Part shown: one piece after another, positions 26,911 through 36,088 of the stretch
Numbering within the stretch: position 1 is the stretch's first letter
Layout: each line of letters starts with the position of its first letter
NCBI GenBank assembly: GCA_030428705.1
Contig: JAUIDI010000003.1
Coordinates: 62,001-126,000, forward strand
DNA: 64,000 nucleotides
From: Bacteroidia bacterium
Lineage (GTDB): Bacteria; Bacteroidota; Bacteroidia; Flavobacteriales; Flavobacteriaceae
Direction: 5' to 3'
The notes under the pieces: model-generated
The model's input: the letters and a program-made list of their open reading frames with translations, nothing else
Databases searched by the model: none
Told to the model about the DNA's origin: nothing
Made by a program: the position numbers and the translations under genes

Positions 26911-28017
26911 TTATTCTATGAAAATACGCTTGACCCTTTGTGATATGCCGGTCAATAGTTCATAAGAAATAGTATTGGCGGTAGAAGCCAATTCTTCGGC
27001 AGAAGGGTTTTTACCAAAAACAATGACTTCATCGCACTCTTTACATTCGATACCCGTAATATCGACCATTAACATATCCATACAAACATTGCCTATGATA
27101 GGTGCGGCCTTGCCATTGATGTTTACAAAAGCTTTTCCATTGCCATAATGTCTTCCGATGCCATCGGCATGACCTAAGGGCAAGGTTGCGGTTACTCGGT
27201 ACCCCTGGGATGCATAGGCCCTATTATAACCTACCGTTTCACCTGGCTCGATTTTGTGGATTTGTGAAATAACGGTTTTCAGTGTTGCAACCGGCTTTAA
27301 TTGTTTGTCGATTTCGGCCTCATTGCCAAATCCGTAAAGCCCTATCCCGCTTCGTACCATATCCAATTGTGATTCGGGATAATTAATGATTCCCGAAGTA
27401 TTCAACAAATGCCGTATGGGAGAATACCCTAATTTTTCCTCTAGCTCTGAAGCAATTTTCTCGAAACTTTTGATTTGTGATATAGTGAAATCTTTTTCGT
27501 TCAGATCTTCTGAAGCCGCCAAGTGCGAAAATATCGAAACAATTTTGATGTCTTTTTTCCCGTTTACCTGACTCAATATAAAATCCACATCATTTTCCCA
27601 AAACCCGAGTCGGTTCAGACCCGTATTGAATTTAATATGGACTGGATAGTCTTTTTGATTATGTTTTTCTAGGGTTTCAAGAAATTCCTTTAAAACGCGG
27701 GGGGCATAAAGACTGGGCTCTAAATCATGCCTTATCATCATGTCGAAATTGACCGATTGCGGATGCAGGACTAGAATGGGCTTCTTGATTCCGGCATCAC
27801 GTAGCGCAATACCCTCGGCGACATAGGCCACTGCTAGATAGTCGACACCCAGGGCTTCCAGTTTTTGTGCGATGCGGACTGAATCACTTCCATAGGCAAA
27901 GGCCTTCACCACTGCCAAAAATTTTGTTTCGGGATGAAGTCTTGATTTTAAAAATCGATAATTGTGGGTAAGGGCCTTTAAGTCGATTTCAAGTACCGTC
28001 TCACGGGTTCTAGGCAT
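26911..28017 (-). CDS. alr: Alanine racemase
   Basis: The 368-residue PLP enzyme carries the Schiff-base lysine Lys38 in AVVKAFAYGS (the usual Asn after KA is Phe here). The barrel motif IKFNTGLNRLGF and the C-terminal CMDMLMVDITG follow, with a tyrosine in ETVGYNRAY as the likely second catalytic base. It supplies D-alanine for peptidoglycan. The start overlaps the stop of tdk by 8 bp, so the two are co-transcribed. Confidence 0.95.
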   Translation of the reverse strand: MPRTRETVLEIDLKALTHNYRFLKSRLHPETKFLAVVKAFAYGSDSVRIAQKLEALGVDYLAVAYVAEGIALRDAGIKKPILVLHPQSVNFDMMIRHDLEPSLYAPRVLKEFLETLEKHNQKDYPVHIKFNTGLNRLGFWENDVDFILSQVNGKKDIKIVSIFSHLAASEDLNEKDFTISQIKSFEKIASELEEKLGYSPIRHLLNTSGIINYPESQLDMVRSGIGLYGFGNEAEIDKQLKPVATLKTVISQIHKIEPGETVGYNRAYASQGYRVTATLPLGHADGIGRHYGNGKAFVNINGKAAPIIGNVCMDMLMVDITGIECKECDEVIVFGKNPSAEELASTANTISYELLTGISQRVKRIFIE

Positions 28018-28654
28018 TGGATCGTTTTATTTTGGCAGGTATTTCCTCAGATTCGACATCCATTTCTTTTACCCTCTCCTTGAGCATGGCTTTGTAGAAG
28101 GCTGCCCGGCTTAAAGGTTCATATTCTTCGTTTTCGCCCAAGAGTACCAAACTGTCATTGCTCGATTTGCGAAAACTGTAGTTGGCCAAATTTCCGGTGC
28201 GGGTACAAATGGCATGCACTTTGGTCACATATTCGGCCGTTGCCATCAGGGCCGGCATGGGTCCGAAAGGGTTTCCCTTGAAATCCATATCCAATCCGGC
28301 GACCACCACACGTACCCCTTTATTGGCGAGATCGTTGCAAACGGTGACGATTTCATCATCAAAAAACTGGGCCTCGTCAATGCCGACAACATCACAGGTA
28401 TCGCCTAAAATCCGTATGTTGGCCGCTGCGGGCACCGGGGTCGAACGAATTTCATTGGCATCGTGCGAGACTACCATATCTTCATTGTACCTCGTATCGA
28501 CCATTGGTTTGAATATTTCGACTTTCTGTTTGGCGAACTGGGCCCGTTTTAAACGTCGAATCAGTTCCTCGGTCTTCCCCGAAAACATCGAGCCACAGAT
28601 AACTTCTATCCAGCCGAACTGTTCTTTGTGATTAACCGTGTTTTCGAGAAACAT
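28010..28654 (-). CDS. tdk: Thymidine kinase
   Basis: The 214-residue type II thymidine kinase has the P-loop GSMFSGKT (21-28), Walker B-like VVGIDEAQFFDDE, and a zinc-binding lasso region near CTRTGNLANYSFR, in which two of the usual zinc cysteines appear to be missing. It phosphorylates thymidine in the salvage pathway. It is upstream of alr in a two-gene operon. Confidence 0.93.
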   Translation of the reverse strand: MFLENTVNHKEQFGWIEVICGSMFSGKTEELIRRLKRAQFAKQKVEIFKPMVDTRYNEDMVVSHDANEIRSTPVPAAANIRILGDTCDVVGIDEAQFFDDEIVTVCNDLANKGVRVVVAGLDMDFKGNPFGPMPALMATAEYVTKVHAICTRTGNLANYSFRKSSNDSLVLLGENEEYEPLSRAAFYKAMLKERVKEMDVESEEIPAKIKRSNA

Positions 28655-28757
28655 TTTGTAATTTTAGACGAAAATAAGGGGTTTTTCGTTCTTATTATAT
28701 GTAAGATTAAAATTAAGGAAAAAGGCACACCTTTTGCATTGACATAAAATAAAAGTC

Positions 28758-29450
28758 ATGAAGAAAAAGTTGAAAGAGGAGTTGCGCAAGCTGTCGACCG
28801 ATATCATAACGTCTCGCGACATGAACGAAATTTCGGATTTATATGGCGCGGCCAAAGAACTTTATGAAAAGTTGGCGGTACTGAAGTTTATTGAAGAGAA
28901 ACTTCACGATATAGAAATCGATGTTTCCAAAAATGTTATTGCGGCGAAGTTTGAAAAAATGGCCAATGCCGTATTGAGTGCTAATTCCTCGGTTCCTGAA
29001 AGCAATCCACATGATGAGGATATCATGATTCCGGGAATCGATACCATAAAGGATATGTTGCCTGAAATGTCAAATGAGAAAGAGAAGGTCGATGAGGTCT
29101 TGCAGGAGTTTTTGGGCAAGCCGGAATATGTCAAGAACGACAAGGAACTTTTCAGGCCCGATATTGAAAACGGATTGAAAAAGGAAGTCAAGGTAAGATC
29201 ACTGAACGATAAGTTGAGTGCCAAGCAGATCAAGGTCGATTTGAACAATCGCCTCGCTTTTGTGAAACATCTTTTTAATGGAAACACCGAGGACTACAAT
29301 CGGGTTTTATCACAATTGAACACTATCGAATCTGAAGAGCGATCAATATCTTTTATCAATAACATGGTCAAGCCCGAATACAATCATTGGGAGGGCAAAG
29401 AAGAGTATGAGGCTCGTCTTATGGCCTTGATCGAACGTAGGTTTTCTTGA
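28758..29450 (+). CDS. Conserved Bacteroidota protein of unknown function
   Basis: I do not recognise a named domain in this 230-residue protein. It is soluble, highly charged and largely helical, with a likely coiled-coil N terminus (residues 1-75). A variable acidic linker follows, then a conserved-looking C-terminal block (about 153-230) with LNNRLAFVKHLFNGNTEDYN and a tail rich in Trp and charge. Similar proteins occur next to rsmI in flavobacteria. It is divergent from tdk and followed by a weak terminator. Confidence 0.75.
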   Translation: MKKKLKEELRKLSTDIITSRDMNEISDLYGAAKELYEKLAVLKFIEEKLHDIEIDVSKNVIAAKFEKMANAVLSANSSVPESNPHDEDIMIPGIDTIKDMLPEMSNEKEKVDEVLQEFLGKPEYVKNDKELFRPDIENGLKKEVKVRSLNDKLSAKQIKVDLNNRLAFVKHLFNGNTEDYNRVLSQLNTIESEERSISFINNMVKPEYNHWEGKEEYEARLMALIERRFS

Positions 29451-29473
29451 CCATGCTGTGACAAGATTATTAC

Positions 29474-29505
29474 GGCCCTGCTTTCGAGTGGGGCCTTTTA
29501 TTTTG
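29474..29505 (+). terminator. Probable intrinsic terminator after the gene at 28758
   Basis: GGCCC (29474-29478) pairs with GGGCC (29491-29495) around a 12-nt loop and runs into TTTTATTTT. The stem is short, so this is a moderate call. Confidence 0.5.
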
Positions 29506-29539
29506 CTATCTTTAAAATCAAATTAAGATTTTCTGGAAC

Positions 29540-29896
29540 ATGAACGTTAGAAAGGTCGTTTATTGGATCGCAACGGGGATATTGACTGCGATTATGTTGT
29601 ATTCCATTCAAATGTATTTCCTGAACTATGAGGCAGTGCAGGGCTATTTTGAAGCTTTGAGCTATCCGAAATATTTGGTATATCCCTTGGCCATTGCCAA
29701 AATACTTGGTTTGGTCGCCATATTGGGCAATTTTTCGCGTTGGCTGAAAGAATGGGCCTATGCAGGGTTCTTCTTTGATGTTGCCCTGGCGTTTACCGCG
29801 CATCTGATTGCCAAAGATGGCGGACACATAGTTCCTATTGTTGCGATTATTGCCATAATGGTCTCTTATTTTTTGGGAAAAACGGTCCGGCCTTAA
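29540..29896 (+). CDS. DoxX-family small membrane protein
   Basis: The 118-residue protein has four predicted membrane segments: VVYWIATGILTAIMLYSIQM near the N terminus, VYPLAIAKILGLVAILG, FFFDVALAFTAHL and a C-terminal VAIIAIMVSYFLG. The arrangement and the KILG motif fit the DoxX/DUF417-like superfamily. The function of most members is unknown. It ends 9 bp before rsmI and is probably co-transcribed. Confidence 0.8.
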   Translation: MNVRKVVYWIATGILTAIMLYSIQMYFLNYEAVQGYFEALSYPKYLVYPLAIAKILGLVAILGNFSRWLKEWAYAGFFFDVALAFTAHLIAKDGGHIVPIVAIIAIMVSYFLGKTVRP

Positions 29897-29905
29897 ATCT
29901 TTCGA

Positions 29906-30577
29906 ATGGGGAAGTTGTATTTGGTACCGACGCCGATCGGCAATTTAGAGGATATTACCCTGAGGGCAATACGCATTTTAAAGGAAGTCGATGTTATCTT
30001 GGCCGAAGATACCCGCACTACCGGAAAGCTCTTACAGCACTTCAAAATCAAAACCCCGATGCAGTCCCACCACATGCACAATGAGCACAAAACGGTCGAC
30101 GGACTGATAAACCGAATCAAACAAGGAGAAACCATCGCGCTCGTTTCCGATGCGGGGACCCCGGCAATTTCGGACCCGGGTTTTCTGTTGGCCCGTGCCT
30201 GTGTTGAAAATAATATTGAAGTCGATTGCCTTCCAGGCGCTACGGCTTTTGTGCCGGCCTTGGTCAATAGCGGATTGCCCAGTGATAAGTTCGTTTTTGA
30301 AGGATTTCTTCCTATCAAGAAAGGGCGGCAGACACGTTTGAAATTATTGGCCGATGAAACCCGCACCATCGTTTTTTACGAATCGCCCCATAAACTGCTC
30401 AAAACACTCTCGAATTTTGTCGAATATTTCGGAGCGGACAGACGAGTTTCCGTTTCACGTGAATTGACCAAGTTGTATGAAGAGACCTTTCGGGGAACCG
30501 TTTCCGAAGTTTTAAAATACTACACCGATAAACCTCCCAAAGGAGAGATTGTTATTGTTGTAGCGGGCAAGAAATAG
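29906..30577 (+). CDS. rsmI: 16S rRNA (cytidine(1402)-2'-O)-methyltransferase
   Basis: The 223-residue tetrapyrrole-methylase-fold enzyme has LYLVPTPIGNLEDITLRA at the N terminus, LAEDTRTT, LVSDAGTPAISDPG (SAM-binding loop) and LPGATAFVPALVNSGLP. It methylates the ribose of C1402 in 16S rRNA. It is shorter at the C terminus than E. coli RsmI (286 residues), as usual in Bacteroidota. Confidence 0.95.
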   Translation: MGKLYLVPTPIGNLEDITLRAIRILKEVDVILAEDTRTTGKLLQHFKIKTPMQSHHMHNEHKTVDGLINRIKQGETIALVSDAGTPAISDPGFLLARACVENNIEVDCLPGATAFVPALVNSGLPSDKFVFEGFLPIKKGRQTRLKLLADETRTIVFYESPHKLLKTLSNFVEYFGADRRVSVSRELTKLYEETFRGTVSEVLKYYTDKPPKGEIVIVVAGKK

Positions 30578-30614
30578 TTGTTCACTATATTCTTAGATCG
30601 TTTAAATTGGTTCT

Positions 30615-31742
30615 ATGCTTACACCTTGGCTGATATCCATTTTTACCGTATTCGCCGTTTATTTCTTGGATCGATGGGAAAACCGGTACATAAAATCTCT
30701 TTTTGATTGGGTACCGGCCATTTTGCTGGCCTATATCATTCCGGCGATTATCTCCTACTTTTTGAATGTTGACTATTCCCAATCGGAAATCCATGATTAC
30801 AGCAGGGATTATTTTATTCCCTTGGCGATCATAGCTGTGATGAGCAGTTTGTCCTTGTCGCAACTGAAAGCGATCGGATGGAAGCCCATCGTTCTGTTTG
30901 TCGCCGGGTCTATGTTTATCGCTTTGTTTCCTGTCCTGTTGGGAATAAGCTTGTTGGATACGGAACTGATTTCAAAGACGTTGATCGACGAAGGATATTG
31001 GAAAGGCATTCCGCCGATTGTAGGAAGCTGGATAGGAGGAAGTACCAGTCAATTGGTATTGAAGGAACTGGTCGAATGTCCCGAGAATATCTTTTTGTCG
31101 GTTTTGGTGATGGATAATATTTTGGTCAATATATGGACAATTCTAATGTTCCAGACCATCAAAAAAAGTGGTTTTTTAAATAGTAGGTTCAACATTTCCG
31201 ATGTCGTGATGCCCGCAGAAATGCGTGTAAATACCGGAAGCAAGATGACACCCTTATTATGCGCCCTCGTACTATTGGGGTGCGTTTTTCTAGGTAATCT
31301 GTTAATTGGCGCTTTTATTGTTAAAGTTGTCGTGCTTTCAGTGGTCGGGTTGTTATTGAGCAACTTCGTGCCTAAATGGAATTTCAAGTTCGCCCTTAAG
31401 ACAGGGGCTTTATTGATTATTGTGGTAATGGCCGTTTTAGGTCTTAAACTGCAGTTTGCCACCTTAGGTTTTGACGCTTCATTTTTGGGTTTTTTGATTG
31501 TTTGGTTATTGGGGCATTTTGTTTTCATGATGATCATAGCCAAGTTATTGAACGTGAATATGGCGTGGGTGCCGATTGCGAGTATGGCCAATGTCGGAGG
31601 TATAGCAACAGCTCCGGCAGTAACTGCAGCTTACGAAAAGAAGTGGATGCCCCATGCCATCGTACTCGCCATTTTGAGCATGGCAACCGGAACCTTTTGG
31701 GGTATGTTGACTATTTATTTACTGCAACACTTTTTGGTTTGA
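30615..31742 (+). CDS. DUF819 family membrane protein (YjcL-like)
   Basis: The 375-residue polytopic protein has about 10 hydrophobic segments. It resembles the DUF819 family: VPAILLAYIIPAIISY, GYWKGIPPIVGSWIGGSTSQ (conserved Gly-rich loop, about 134-151) and the C-terminal SMANVGGIATAPAVTAAY. The two Gly-rich loops suggest an inverted-repeat transporter architecture. Substrate unknown. Confidence 0.85.
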   Translation: MLTPWLISIFTVFAVYFLDRWENRYIKSLFDWVPAILLAYIIPAIISYFLNVDYSQSEIHDYSRDYFIPLAIIAVMSSLSLSQLKAIGWKPIVLFVAGSMFIALFPVLLGISLLDTELISKTLIDEGYWKGIPPIVGSWIGGSTSQLVLKELVECPENIFLSVLVMDNILVNIWTILMFQTIKKSGFLNSRFNISDVVMPAEMRVNTGSKMTPLLCALVLLGCVFLGNLLIGAFIVKVVVLSVVGLLLSNFVPKWNFKFALKTGALLIIVVMAVLGLKLQFATLGFDASFLGFLIVWLLGHFVFMMIIAKLLNVNMAWVPIASMANVGGIATAPAVTAAYEKKWMPHAIVLAILSMATGTFWGMLTIYLLQHFLV

Positions 31743-31816
31743 TAAGTCGTTAAGGGAGATCCGTTGATCAGTACTTTTTCTAATATCTAACAGCGTAGCG
31801 ATCTAGAATCTAATGT

Positions 31817-32419
31817 CTAATACCTACTCCCATCATGCTTGCCCTTTTCCCAACCGTATTTGCCCAAATAATGTTCGCCACTTTCAACGGCGCCATCTTC
31901 GATTGAGGTACCCATTGAATCGTTCCATCGGTTCAGGTATCCGAACAAGGAGATTACACCTAACATTTCCACAATTTCACCTTCGTTCCAATATTGATAA
32001 AGACGTTTCTTGATCTCGGAATCCACAGCATTGGGTACTTGAGAGGCTGCTAATGAAAAGTCCAAGGCGGCACGTTCGGCCTCGGAAAAAGCGGGATGCG
32101 TGCGATATTCCCATATATTGTCCAGCTGTTCCTGTTCGGCACCATAACGCTCCGCGGCTCGAATGGCATGGGCCTGGCAATAACGGCATCCTGTGGCGTT
32201 GCTGCTGACCCAAGCAATCATTCTTTTTAGCGCCGAGGTCACCTGACCTTCATTGGCCATAACGGCTTTGTTCAAATTGATAAAAGCTTTCGAAATCGCC
32301 GGGCGATGCTGCATCGTCAAGACCGAATTAGGGCAGAAACCTAAAGTTTCATTGAAGAATTTGGCCAGTTCTGCAGTCTCTGGACTATGACTTGGATCTA
32401 ACGGGTCTACTAAGGGCAT
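31817..32419 (-). CDS. Carboxymuconolactone decarboxylase / AhpD-like peroxidase-related protein
   Basis: From ATG 32419 the product has 200 residues. An upstream non-ATG extension to 32467 adds a polar stretch and is less likely. The core carries the AhpD-type redox motif GCRYCQAHAIRA (CxxC plus His) in a helical fold, and the C-terminal part has WNEGEIVEMLGVISLFGYLNRWND, typical of peroxidase-related enzymes. Such proteins are thiol-dependent peroxidases. It is divergent from the OsmC gene, a family also linked to organic hydroperoxides. Confidence 0.88.
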   Translation of the reverse strand: MPLVDPLDPSHSPETAELAKFFNETLGFCPNSVLTMQHRPAISKAFINLNKAVMANEGQVTSALKRMIAWVSSNATGCRYCQAHAIRAAERYGAEQEQLDNIWEYRTHPAFSEAERAALDFSLAASQVPNAVDSEIKKRLYQYWNEGEIVEMLGVISLFGYLNRWNDSMGTSIEDGAVESGEHYLGKYGWEKGKHDGSRY

Positions 32420-32448
32420 ACTTAAATTTATTTGAGTAGTTTTTATCT

Positions 32449-32456
32449 TACTTTTG
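32449..32456 (+). promoter_or_regulatory. Bacteroidota -7 box TACTTTTG upstream of the OsmC gene
   Basis: TACTTTTG matches TAnnTTTG exactly and lies 24 bp before the OsmC start codon. The nearest TTG is only 14 nt upstream, shorter than the usual 17-23, so the -33 part is weak. Confidence 0.5.
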
Positions 32457-32480
32457 TGAGCACACAAGAAACAAAAATTT

Positions 32481-32906
32481 ATGGGAGCAACAAATCATAT
32501 CACGACCAAATGGCTTGGGAATATGGCCTTCGAAAGCAATAATCCATCAGGGTTGAACTTGACCATCGACGCTGGGCCGGACGATGGCGGTGAAGGCAAG
32601 GGGTATCGCCCAAAAGCATTGATGCTTTCCAGTTTGGCCGGCTGTTCTGGTCTTGACGTGGTTTCTTTGATCAAGAAAATGAAGTTGGACGTTGACGAAT
32701 TTCGTATGGAGACCATTGCCAATTTGACCGACGAGCATCCGAAGTACTATGACTCGGTAATCATCGAGTATCATTTTCAAGGAAGTAATTTGGATGAGAA
32801 AAAATTACAACGGGCCGTCGACCTGTCCGTTGAAAAGTATTGCGGTGTAATGGAAATGTTCAGACAGTTTGCCGAGCTGGAGATTAAAACTGTCTTTCAT
32901 AAATAA
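32481..32906 (+). CDS. OsmC family protein
   Basis: This 141-residue protein has the OsmC/YhfA fold. The first strand pair carries KWLGNMAFES, then ALMLSSLAGCSGLDVVSLIKKM holds the peroxidatic Cys, and a later YHFQGSNLD and VEKYCGVMEMF supplies the second Cys (SVEKYCG). Members of the family reduce organic hydroperoxides or, in the YhfA branch, have unknown roles. It is transcribed divergently from the AhpD-like gene. Confidence 0.9.
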   Translation: MGATNHITTKWLGNMAFESNNPSGLNLTIDAGPDDGGEGKGYRPKALMLSSLAGCSGLDVVSLIKKMKLDVDEFRMETIANLTDEHPKYYDSVIIEYHFQGSNLDEKKLQRAVDLSVEKYCGVMEMFRQFAELEIKTVFHK

Positions 32907-33031
32907 ACTCAAAACGAAGAGGTAGGGCAACTTGTTAAAATTACTGGATAACCATCAAAAACAAGGGTTAAGTATCTAACCTTGGTAAGATTTTGAACTT
33001 GTATTTGACTTTTGAATTTGTATTTTAATCC

Positions 33032-34726
33032 ATGCGCTGGACTATAAAACCAAAACCTGTACAGGATCAAATCGACATTTTGGCCAACGAGTTGAAGGTC
33101 GATGGTTTGGTTGCGCAACTACTTTTGCAGCGCGGTATTTCCAATTACGCGGAAGCAAAGAAATTCTTTAGACCGGCACTTGCAGATTTGCACGATCCTT
33201 TTTTGATGAAGGATATGGATAATGCTGTCGAGCGGATAAAGGAGGCCATAGAAAACAATGAAAACATTTTGATCTATGGCGATTATGATGTGGATGGAAC
33301 TACTGCCGTGGCCTTGGTTTCATCTTATTTGATGGGGTATTATCCGAATGTCGCCACCTACATTCCCGACCGCTATGATGAGGGTTACGGAATTTCCATA
33401 AAGGGTATCGATCTTGCCGATGACAATGGTTTCTCCTTGATCATTGCATTGGATTGTGGAGTAAAGGCCATCGACCAAGTGGCGTATGCCAAGGAAAAGC
33501 ATATTGATTTTATCATCTGTGACCATCACCGGCCCGGAAATCAAATCCCCGATGCCGTGGCTGTCCTTGACCCTAAACGAGATGATTGTGCATATCCCTA
33601 CGACGAACTTTGTGGCTGTGGTATCGGCTTCAAATTGATACAGGCTTTGGCTCTGGAAAATGGCAAAACCATTGATGATTTGATTCCTTATCTTGATTTG
33701 GTAGCCACCGCCATTGGTGCCGACATTGTTCCAATTACAGGTGAAAATCGCGTTCTTGCGTATTACGGGCTGAAAGTTATCAATTCAAATCCGAGAATAG
33801 GGTTTAAGGCCATAATCGACCAAGTCAAGAAAACCGAATTGACCATAACCGATGTGGTGTTCATCATTGCCCCTCGTATCAATGCCGCCGGACGAATGAA
33901 ACACGGGCAACATGCCGTAGATCTTTTGATCGAGAGCAATTATGACCGTGCGACCAAGTTTGCGGGTGAAATCGAAAAATTCAATTACGATCGGCGGGAA
34001 TTGGACCAAGAAATCACGCAAGAAGCCCTTATGCAAATCGAGGCCAATAATGAAAAAAATGGTTTTACGTCGGTTGTTTACAAAGATACCTGGCACAAGG
34101 GGGTTATCGGTATCGTCGCTTCCCGATTAACGGAGACCTATTACAGGCCAACCTTGGTATTTACCAAAAGTGGCGATAAACTTGCCGCATCGGCGCGATC
34201 GGTAAAGGGTTTTGATGTCTATAATGCCTTACAGTGTTGTGCCGATTGTATCGAACAGTTCGGCGGGCATAAATATGCGGCAGGCCTTACGCTATTGGAA
34301 GAACAATACGAAAACTTTAAAGAACAATTTGAAAAAGTGGTTTCCGAGACCATAGACCCAAATCTTTTGACTCCTGAAATCAGTATTGACGCGAAGATCG
34401 ACCTTAAGGAAATCACTCCTAAATTAATGCGGATACTAAAACAGTTCGCTCCTTTTGGGCCGGGAAATATGACCCCTATTTTTATGGCCGAAAACCTCAA
34501 GGATACGGGTTACGCCAAGGGAGTAGGTGAAAATGAAAAACACCTCAAACTTGCCGTTACCCAAAATGGAAACCTGCCGATTGGGGGCATCGGGTTTAAT
34601 CTAGGAAACAAGCTTTCCATCGTGGAAAACGGAAAAGCTTTTAATGCGGTCTTTTCCTTGGATGAGAACGAATGGCAGGGCCAAGTGAGTATACAACTTA
34701 AATTGAGGGATTTAAGGGAAGCATAA
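33032..34726 (+). CDS. recJ: Single-stranded-DNA-specific exonuclease RecJ
   Basis: The 564-residue enzyme has the DHH phosphoesterase motifs: YGDYDVDGTTA (motif I, near 82-92), CDHHRPG (motif III), and a DHHA1 domain with GVIGIVASRL and FGGHKYAAGLTL. An N-terminal helical segment and C-terminal OB fold (QVSIQLKLRDL) complete it. It degrades ssDNA 5' to 3' in recombination and mismatch repair. Length and order are normal. Confidence 0.96.
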   Translation: MRWTIKPKPVQDQIDILANELKVDGLVAQLLLQRGISNYAEAKKFFRPALADLHDPFLMKDMDNAVERIKEAIENNENILIYGDYDVDGTTAVALVSSYLMGYYPNVATYIPDRYDEGYGISIKGIDLADDNGFSLIIALDCGVKAIDQVAYAKEKHIDFIICDHHRPGNQIPDAVAVLDPKRDDCAYPYDELCGCGIGFKLIQALALENGKTIDDLIPYLDLVATAIGADIVPITGENRVLAYYGLKVINSNPRIGFKAIIDQVKKTELTITDVVFIIAPRINAAGRMKHGQHAVDLLIESNYDRATKFAGEIEKFNYDRRELDQEITQEALMQIEANNEKNGFTSVVYKDTWHKGVIGIVASRLTETYYRPTLVFTKSGDKLAASARSVKGFDVYNALQCCADCIEQFGGHKYAAGLTLLEEQYENFKEQFEKVVSETIDPNLLTPEISIDAKIDLKEITPKLMRILKQFAPFGPGNMTPIFMAENLKDTGYAKGVGENEKHLKLAVTQNGNLPIGGIGFNLGNKLSIVENGKAFNAVFSLDENEWQGQVSIQLKLRDLREA

Positions 34727-34793
34727 AAACCCTAGGCCCCATCACGAAGAACTTAAATAAGTTAGATAAAGCTATCAGATCTATCGTTAGTAA

Positions 34794-34801
34794 TATCTTT
34801 G
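34794..34801 (+). promoter_or_regulatory. Bacteroidota -7 box TATCTTTG upstream of the MFS gene
   Basis: TATCTTTG fits TAnnTTTG exactly, 27 bp before the MFS start codon. No good TTG was seen at -33. Confidence 0.45.
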
Positions 34802-34828
34802 CCCGTACTATAGCCAGAACCTTTTTGT

Positions 34829-36088
34829 ATGGATCCCTATGCGGCTTTACGGTATAAAGAATTCAATATTTTTTTAGGGGTCCGGTTTGCCATGGTCTTC
34901 GCATGGTCGATGCAATTCATCGTAATCGAATGGCAGGTATACTCATTGACCAAGGACCCTTTATCATTAGGAATCATAGGCTTGATGGAGGTAATTCCCG
35001 CTGTATCAACGGCCTTGTTCGCAGGTCATTTTGTAGACCAAAAGGAAAAGCGGAACCTTTTGATCAAATGCCTTATCGGATTTTCAACGGTCAGTTTCGG
35101 CCTTTTTGTGCTTAGCATGCCCTCCCTTGTTGAATACGTTTCTTCAAAAACCATTCTCTACGGCATTTATTTTCTTGTCTTTTTCGGGGGTATTGTCAGG
35201 GCTTTTCTTGGCCCTACGATTTTCTCGTTGATCGCACTAATCGTACCCAAAAAGATTTATCCGAATGCGGCGACATGGAGTAGTACAACCTGGCAAATGG
35301 CTTCGGTTTTGGGTCCGGCCTTGGCGGGATTTTCGATTGGTTGGATCGGGGTGCATTGGTCAATGTGCCTGATTTTCATATTCGCTATCATAGCACTTAT
35401 CGGGTTGTTCCAGATTTCGCGGAAACCCATTTTGAACCCTAAAATTGGCGAGCCGGTGGTTCAAAGTCTAAAGGAAGGCTTGCGGTTCGTTTTTGGAACC
35501 AAGGCTATTTTCGGCGCCCTGACCCTTGATATGATCGCCGTACTTTTTGGAGGGGCGGTGGCCCTGTTGCCCATTTATGCCCAAGATATTCTGCACGTAG
35601 GGGCCGAAGGTTTTGGGGTGCTTAGGGCCGCCCCGGCTATCGGTGCCTTGTTGATGATGTTGGGCTCGACACGATTTCCGTTGCACAAACGGGCGGGCAA
35701 AAAGTTATTATTGGCCGTTTTCGGCTTTGGCATCTGTGTCACCGTATTCGGTTTGTCCACCTCGTTCTGGTTATCCGTGGGAGCGCTGTTCTTAAGTGGC
35801 GCACTTGACGGAATTTCAATGGTCATTCGGCAGACCATTTTACAATTGAAGACACCCGACCATATGAGAGGTAGGGTGGCTTCGGTAAATTCTATGTTCG
35901 TTGGATCGAGCAATGAGTTGGGCGCTTTTGAAAGCGGGGCCACCGCCAAATTGATGGGAACCGTTACCGCTGTGGTATTCGGGGGATGTATGACATTGTT
36001 GACCGTTAGCCTCACGGCTTTCGTCTCACCTGCTTTTAGAAAACTCGATTTACAAAAGGATGTCGAGGAACACGAAGCGGTCAATTGA
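34829..36088 (+). CDS. MFS transporter (MFS_3 / enterobactin-exporter-like)
   Basis: The 419-residue permease has about 12 membrane segments. The N-terminal LRYKEFNIFLGVRFAMVFAW and central GHFVDQKEKRNLLI (MFS motif A-like loop) are characteristic of the MFS_3 group, which includes EntS and macrolide exporters. The C-terminal half has GAEGFGVLRAAPAIGA and MRGRVASVNSMFVGSSNELG. Probably a drug or metabolite exporter; substrate unknown. Its 3' end overlaps the convergent lpxH gene by 8 bp. Confidence 0.88.
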   Translation: MDPYAALRYKEFNIFLGVRFAMVFAWSMQFIVIEWQVYSLTKDPLSLGIIGLMEVIPAVSTALFAGHFVDQKEKRNLLIKCLIGFSTVSFGLFVLSMPSLVEYVSSKTILYGIYFLVFFGGIVRAFLGPTIFSLIALIVPKKIYPNAATWSSTTWQMASVLGPALAGFSIGWIGVHWSMCLIFIFAIIALIGLFQISRKPILNPKIGEPVVQSLKEGLRFVFGTKAIFGALTLDMIAVLFGGAVALLPIYAQDILHVGAEGFGVLRAAPAIGALLMMLGSTRFPLHKRAGKKLLLAVFGFGICVTVFGLSTSFWLSVGALFLSGALDGISMVIRQTILQLKTPDHMRGRVASVNSMFVGSSNELGAFESGATAKLMGTVTAVVFGGCMTLLTVSLTAFVSPAFRKLDLQKDVEEHEAVN